A DNA stretch of 64,000 nt from Vitellaria paradoxa. Taxonomy: Eukaryota > Streptophyta > Magnoliopsida > Ericales > Sapotaceae. Shown piece after piece: positions 58,380 to 64,000 of the stretch. The notes beneath the pieces were generated by a model. The model ran no database searches and was not told the DNA's origin. It saw only the letters and a program-made list of their open reading frames with translations. The position numbers and the translations under genes are program-made. Each line of letters opens with the position of its first letter. Positions within the stretch are counted from its first letter, which is position 1. The stretch spans positions 49,063,509 to 49,127,508 of the forward strand of contig CM034233.1 of assembly GCA_019916065.1 (NCBI GenBank), written 5' to 3'.

Positions 58380-59563
58380 TCAATAGTGAAAGGAAGAAAT
58401 TGATTGGGCCGTGGGAAATTTTAGTTTCCCACCTTGTGGGTAGGAGGTATTACCTTGGCCCCTATTCTGAAATGGCCGGTTCTGAGAATTATTAATGTAA
58501 GCCTGACCATAAGCAATCTCTTTAAGTAAAGGAACCTCGGGACACGAATTAGCATCATACCGCACTTGGTCACATGCCCTACATACCATTTGCGCTTCAA
58601 CTAATTTCTCCTTATTCTTAAGCTTAAGAGAATCTAACTTATGTTGCATTGCAATTATCCTCGCCTGCAAATCATCACTCTCACTTAATGTCAACTAACC
58701 ACTAGGCATGGGATTCCTATGCTCAGAAGATGAAGGAGATCCTATTTCCCAATCATTAGAATCTTCGGCTACCATATCAAAGAAGCCCATGGCGTCCTCC
58801 GCCGTCTTATCAAATAAAGTTCCATTACACATGGTAGACACTAATTGCTTAAGACTAGGAGTCAAAGATTCATGAAATATGCTCACTATTCTCCATGACT
58901 CAAAACCATGGTGAGGACAGGCCATTAAAAGGTCCGTGAACCTTTCCCAAGTTCGACAGAAGTTCTCATTAGGCTTACACGAAAAGGTGGTAATCTGTCG
59001 CCTATAATGCTGAGTTTTCTGAGTTGGGAAGTATTTTTTTAGAAACTTAGTTTGCATTTCATGCCACGTTCCAATAGAACGCAGACGGAGGGAATAAGCT
59101 AGGATTTGGCTTTGTCCTTAAGGGAAAATGGAAAAAGTTGGAGACGTACTATATCCTCTTTGGCATTATGCTCGACACAAGTGTTACTAACTTCCTCAAA
59201 CTCTCTAAGATGGTTATAGGGATTTTCAGAATCTAAACCATGGAAGGTAAGTAAAAGTTGGATGATTCTTGGTCTGACCATGAAGTTTCCCATATTTAAA
59301 GGTAAGATTATGCATGATGGTGTAGATTGCCTCATAGGGTTAAGGTGTTCTCTCAATGGGATAAAACCCAGAACCTCTTGGGGATCATTATCCCTATGTT
59401 CACTACCTTCCCCTCTTAAATCAGCCACTGAGTGAAAGGAAGAGGTGGTAAGTGAAACTGTGGAATATGAATATGTGGAAAAGGATTCATGAAGGTAGGA
59501 ATGGTCTTCTGGTTCAGGTTCTACTACGATTACCCTACCTGATCTAAGTTGCATGCACTTCAA
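58380..59563 (-). pseudogene. Athila-like gag pseudogene, right flank
   Basis: On the minus strand from 59563: MKCMQLRSGRVIVVE, then RPRIIQLLLTFHGLDSENPY and DIVRLQLFPFSLKDKAKS; a frameshift near 59090; FLKKYFPTQKTQHYRRQITT and CRTWERFTDLLMACPHHGFE with a MCNGTLFDKTAEDA motif; a stop at 58695; then a SESDDLQARIIAMQ helix and a zinc-knuckle relic, VCRACDQVRYDANSC, in which the His of CX2CX4HX4C has become Tyr. It is homologous to the gag at 16400-17770 but in opposite orientation. It is cut at 58380 by the long-inverted-repeat element, and no pol is left. Confidence 0.88.
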
Positions 59564-59673
59564 AATTTTGGGTTTTCAAAAAAAAAAAGAAAAAAATTCA
59601 AGGAAGAATAAACTCACCTAAAAAGAAATAAAAATAATAAAAAATAGAAACAACCTAAAAACTAAATTTTGGC

Positions 59674-59691
59674 TCCCTGGCAACGGCGCCA
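59674..59691 (-). other. Primer-binding site (tRNA-Asp), right flank
   Basis: On the minus strand TGGCGCCGTTGCCAGGGA, matching the tRNA-Asp complement at 17 of 18 positions. It lies six bases inside the LTR that ends at 59698 and upstream of the gag. Confidence 0.85.
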
Positions 59692-60658
59692 AAAACTTGA
59701 CTGACTCTAAAATATGTGTGGGTTCTACCTCTCAAGTGCAAGAGGGCAGTCGTAGTTTCAACTCGGTGAGTCCGAGATCGAATTCACAGGGAGCCTATGT
59801 TATTCAATGTCTAGGTTATAAGTGAATTCAAAACATAAATATAAACAAGGTCTGATATTCAATTAAACTAAATCCTAAGATTTCACAAAATTAAAATTCA
59901 AACTTAAAGTTAAATTACTACGTAAAGGATTCAGCAATTCAAATTTCTGTTTTAAGTTCTAAATGAATTAAACATCAAATCAAGAAATTCGATGAACTTT
60001 TAAAATTCAACAACTGAACTAATCTAAATTTCAAAGCAAATTAAATATCACGAAAATCTAAATTGAATGACAAATTCAATATTAAAAGTCCAGGTAGTTC
60101 ACTGCTTCACTATGGGATATGTGGGCTCGTATTCAAATTAAGAGTTTGTTCAAAAATATTGAGAATATTTTAAATCCAAAAGTTATTACCAATGATTTCA
60201 AACAGATATGGTTAAAAACTTTTATTTTCGGAAGTCTTTTCAAACAAATGAAATCAGAATTGAACTTTGAATCCTACTTTTAATTTGTTCAAAAGTATTA
60301 ATCAATGTTAATCAGAAACCCATACCAGTGATTTTAGTGAATATGGTTAAAGATTTTCGTTTTCAAATGTTTTCAAAACAAGTTAAAATAGGTTTAAAAA
60401 TAGTAGATCCCTACGCATGAGCTTTCACAACCCATGCGAAGGGTCTACGCACATCCCAGAGTGTTTCATGAACTACCATCCTTGATTCGTCAAATCAAGA
60501 ACTAGGATTTTTACACTAGCATTATTTTAAATGAAACGAAAATATAAATACGCACATAATCAACCGATCTACCAATTGAAATGAATAAATCATACTATTA
60601 AAGAGTGAAACGAAATCAAACTTACAAGTTAAACAGTTCTAAAAGAAAGTAATGGAAA

Positions 60659-62209
60659 GAAACTAACCGACCCTAAATTGTGTCCGAGTTTTACCTCTCA
60701 AGTGCAAGAGGATAGTCGCAATTTTAACTCGGTGGGTCCGAGGTCGAATTCACAGGGAACCTATGTTATTCAATTTCTAGGTTGTAAGACAAATTTAAAA
60801 CCTAACGTAACTAAAGTTTGTTATTCAATTGGAACTAATTCCCAAGGTTTTGCAAAATTAAAATTTAAACTAAAACTAAATTAACTTTACTTAAGAAATT
60901 AAAAAATTCAAATGTTTGATTTTCAAATTTAACTTAATTAACTAATTTCGAAAGTGCGACAATGTATTATGCTAAAATTCAAGGCAAATTAACTATTGCA
61001 AGGAATTGAAGTGACTAATAAAATTTGATAATAAATGGGTTCTTGATTCAACTTACAAGTCCAGGTGATTCACTAATTCGCTTTGGGATTTTTAGATGCA
61101 ACTTTAAATTAGGGTTTTGTTTAAAAAGTGTCAAGAACATTAAAATCAAAGATCAGTACCAATGATTTTAAACGAATATGGTTAAAGATCTTTGTTTTCG
61201 AATGTTTTCTAAACAAACACGATCAAAGTTGAAATTGAATCTTATTATCTACTTGTTCCAAAAATGTTAAGAACATTTAAACTAAAAATTAGTATCAGTG
61301 ATTTCAAATGAATATGATTAAAGATTTTTGTTTTCGAATGTTTTGGAAATAAGTAAAAATAGGTTTTAAAATCGTAGAGACCTTCGCATGTGCTTTCGCA
61401 ACCCATGCGAAGGGTCTACATACATCCCAGAGCTTTTCATGAACCACCCTTTCTTGATTCGTTGAATCAAGAACTAGGGTTTCTACTCGAACATGATTTT
61501 AAACAAAATGAAAGCAACAAATGTAAGCATAAACATTCGATCTATCACTTAAAACTAAGAAATCATATATTAAATAGATGAAACGAAAATGAACTTACAC
61601 AGAAAGTAACTCTGAAAGGGCGTAATGAAAAAGTAGTGCGACCAAGAACAAGCAAACATCCAACAAATCCATAAATCTTCTCTCAAAAACAATGTAAAAA
61701 CCACTCAAAACTCTCAAGAAATAAACTAAAAAGTATTGGGGACGCATCCTTTGTTTAACCGTACAAAGGTGTTATATATATGTTAAGAAAAACCCTAGAA
61801 AAATGAAATAAAACGCGTGCCCAGGGCTTTGCTGGGGTCCGGACCCTTTGGGGGGGTCTGGACCCTAGAATATCAATTTCTCCAAATTCCTTCACTGTGG
61901 TCCAGACCCTTTGGGGAGGGGTCTGGACACCAGAACCTTAGTTACTCCATTTTTCTTTCTCCTTTGCTCTGAGTCCTTGGGTTAGTCCAAACCATTCTTG
62001 ATGAAGCTTGAACCACAACTTCTCCTTCGTCTTCTAAGCCCTCTTCGACACTATTAACTTTTCTTTTCTCATCCATTTCCCTACAAATAAGATAATAAAA
62101 CTTGTAAGTTACAAAATAATGTTAAAACTTTAAATTTAACTATTCAAATGCATTAAAATGTATCTAAATATAGAGATTGTAATTACACTTTTCAAATGTA
62201 ATAAAAAAC
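60659..62209 (-). mobile_element. Nested solo LTR (60664-62204), 1541 bp
   Basis: It repeats the content of the surrounding LTR: the CGCATG hairpin at 61386-61415, the 134-base-type subrepeats at 61130-61340 and GGTCCGGACC-type hairpins at 61838-61935. It begins TAACCGACCC on the plus strand (TG expected) and ends at 62204 in a decayed ATTACATTTGAAAAGTGTAAT palindrome. GAAAC at 60659-60663 and AAAAC at 62205-62209 are a probable 5-bp target duplication with one mismatch. No primer site or internal region accompanies it. Confidence 0.75.
61838..61935. promoter_or_regulatory. GGTCCGGACC-type hairpins in nested LTR
   Basis: Two pairs occur: GGGTCCGGACC with GGTCTGGACCC around a G-rich loop, and TGGTCCAGACCC with GGGTCTGGACACCA. 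Both fit the same hairpin design seen at 10932-11042. Confidence 0.55.
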
Positions 62210-62711
62210 TGTAGCGATGAACAAACCAACTTCTAGAAAATCCATAAACTCCGTGACAATATTGAAAAAGCTCTCAAAAAGCTCTCCAAAGTATATGAAA
62301 AGTATGAAAAGTTTCTCTAGTTCGACCGTTTACAAGGTTTATAAAAGGGTTACACAGAAACCCTAAAAAGTGTAGCTTAAAACCGACGCATGCTTGGCTA
62401 CTGTGGTCCCGACCGTCTGGGAGGGGGTCTCGACCATAGAATGGTCATTACTCCGTTTCTCTTCCTCCTCCTTGCTAGGTCTTTGGGCTGGTATGGGCCA
62501 TCCAAGGTGAGGTCTAAACCATAACTTTTCCTTCGTCTTCTAGGCCATTCTTATCACTATAAACTTCCATTATTTCACCCTTTTCCCTACAATTAAGGAA
62601 ATAACACTATAAATAATAAAATAATGATAAAACTTCAAAATTAACTACTTAAAAGCATCAATGAGTATCAAAATGTGGAATTTGTAATTACACTTTTCAA
62701 GTGTAATCATT

Positions 62712-64000
62712 CCTCAATCATATTGTCTCATTGCACACCTCTGTGGCCGCAACATACTCTACTTCTATTGTGAAAATAGTCACTATTTTTCGTAGCCACA
62801 AGACCCAACTTACTACTATACCCCCCAAAGTAAACACATACCCAGTAGTGTTTTTCTTGTTGTCAATGTCCCATGCTAAATCTAAATCCATAAATCCTTG
62901 CAAACAAATATTAGGAACTTCCAAAACATAAAGCTAAATCAAAAGTACCTTTCAGATACCGCAAAATCCACTTGACTGCCTCCCAATGCTCGTTGCCCAT
63001 ATTTACTATGAACCTACTGACAACTCCCATTACATGAGCAATGTTTGGCCCCATGCTGACCACAGCATACATCAATCTACCTACCACTGAAGCATATAGA
63101 ACTTTGGCCACGTAGTTTTTCTCTTCATCAGTTAGCACTCATTTTTCCTTTGAAAGCTTGAAGTGACTTGCCAATGGCGTGCTAACAAGCTTAGCACCTT
63201 CTATGTTAAACCTTTTGATTACTTTTTCAACATATTTCTGTTGCGACAACTTCAACTTCTGGTTCATCCTGTCCCTCCTAATTTACATCCTAAGGATTTT
63301 CTTCGTAGAACCCAAATCCTTCATTGTAGATCCTTCGACAGCTATTCTTTTAGGTTAGCAATCTCATCTATACTTAAACCTGCAATAAGCATATCATCTA
63401 CATAAAACAAAAGTATGACATGATTTACCAAGCTTCATAAATAACAACAATGCTCCCCACGACATCTAGTAAACCTCATATCTATCATAAAAGTGTCAAA
63501 CCTTTTATACCACTATCTAGGTGCTTTTTTCAACTCGTACAAACTCCTATGAAGCTTACACACATGATCCTCCTTTCCTTTGATAAAATAACCTTTTGGC
63601 TAATACATATAAGTGTCTTCCTCCAAATCCCCATGAAAGAATGTAGTTTTTACATCTAACTACTCTATGTGCAAGTTCTCAATAGCCACAATATTAAGGA
63701 CACAACTAATAGTAGAAATCTTCACAACAGGAGAAAAATTTCGGGGTAGTCAATACCCGATTTCTACTTAAAACCTTTCACTACCAACCATGTCCTGTAC
63801 CATTTGCTCTCATCAGATTCTTTCTTAAATGTGTATACCTATTTGTTGTCAAAGCTTTCTTCCCCTTAGGCAACTGAATCAAGCCCCAAGTTTGGTTTGA
63901 TACAAGAAAATCTATCTCATCATCCATCACATGCTCCCACTTTTTCCTAGTCTCTACCTGTAATGCTTCTTCAAAACATTCTAGTTCAATACTATCAGTT
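62712..64000 (-). pseudogene. Ty1/copia pol fragment (RT and RNase H), runs off the window
   Basis: Minus-strand reading from 64000: RT with a GIDYPEIF-type segment (about 63750), LDVKTTFFHGDLEEDTYMY (63600-63660), HVCKLHRSLYELKKAPR, and ILLFYVDDMLIAG with the catalytic YVDD at about 63390; then YASVVGRLMYAVVSMGPNIA and HWEAVKWILRYLKGTFDLAL (62911-63138); and the RNase H part DLDLAWDIDNKKNTTGYVFT and IEVEYVAATEVCNETI (62718-62924). The order and motifs are those of plant Ty1/copia pol, Tork/Tnt1-like in wording. Stops and frameshifts occur throughout. It ends at 62710, where the Athila-like LTR was inserted, and the upstream integrase lies outside the window. Confidence 0.9.

Larger units (their letters stand above)
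59698..62709 (-). mobile_element. 5' LTR of the right-flank Athila-like element, with nested LTR
   Basis: The minus-strand LTR starts at 62709 (TGATTACACTTG) and ends at 59698, ending in the AGTCAGTCA type. It is interrupted from 60664 to 62204 by a second LTR of the same family; without it the LTR is about 1466 bp. It carries the paired hairpin TGGTCCCGACC/GGTCTCGACCATAG form near 62400-62440. Its outer end (after 62709) abuts Ty1/copia coding sequence, so the element inserted into a copia element. Confidence 0.8.

Noticed and set aside
1..64000. CRISPR array, bacterial operon, promoter or riboswitch
   Set aside because: No regularly spaced repeats with unique spacers, ribosome-binding sites or bacterial genes are present; the content is plant repetitive DNA.

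Overview
The window is repeat-dense, AT-rich plant nuclear DNA, most likely from a flowering plant. I found no host protein gene, rRNA, tRNA or CRISPR array. Almost everything that can be assigned belongs to decayed transposable elements: Ty3/gypsy elements of the Athila/Tat type (primer site matching plant tRNA-Asp), a Ty1/copia element, CACTA (En/Spm), hAT and MULE-like DNA transposons, plus microsatellites and A-rich or AT-rich filler. The PF20167-like accessory frame and the TNP2/PF03004 pair also point to plants. The species cannot be named from the sequence.

The dominant feature is a direct tandem duplication of about 26.2 kb. Copy 1 is 2659-28870 and copy 2 is 28871-55086. They differ by roughly 20 substitutions and about a dozen small indels that I noticed by eye. 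Each copy holds, left to right: a truncated minus-strand LTR; a noncoding retroelement remnant; a degenerate CACTA element with PF03004-type and TNP2-type transposase reading frames on the minus strand, interrupted by a solo LTR; AT-rich tandem repeats; A-rich DNA and a (GA)n tract; then a plus-strand Athila-like element. That element has an LTR fragment, tRNA-Asp primer site, gag with a CCHC knuckle, protease, reverse transcriptase, RNase H, integrase and accessory frames. A non-autonomous CACTA (2035 bp, 3-bp target duplication) interrupts it after gag, and a 760-bp non-autonomous hAT element (8-bp target duplication) interrupts its 3' accessory frame. Only copy 2 runs on into the element's real 3' end, with polypurine tract and 3' LTR at 55631-57020, because copy 1 is cut at 28870.

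Left flank (1-2658): a minus-strand gag-like pseudogene with a degenerate tRNA-Asp primer site next to the LTR in which the duplication begins, then unrecognised weak reading frames and an A-rich tract. Right flank (55087-64000): the rest of the Athila-like element, a long-terminal-inverted-repeat (MULE-like) element, a minus-strand Athila-like gag with primer site and an LTR that itself holds a nested LTR of the same family, and a minus-strand Ty1/copia pol fragment running off the window.

No element here looks autonomous: every coding region has stops, frameshifts or catalytic changes. The relative order is readable. The Athila-like insertion is old (its LTR pieces differ at about 15 of 185 positions), the DNA transposons landed in it later, and the tandem duplication is very recent or is an assembly artefact. 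I see no new defence or metabolic system. The most unusual items are the duplication and its junction, a hairpin motif recurring in LTRs and untranslated regions, and a palindrome at the start of several LTRs.
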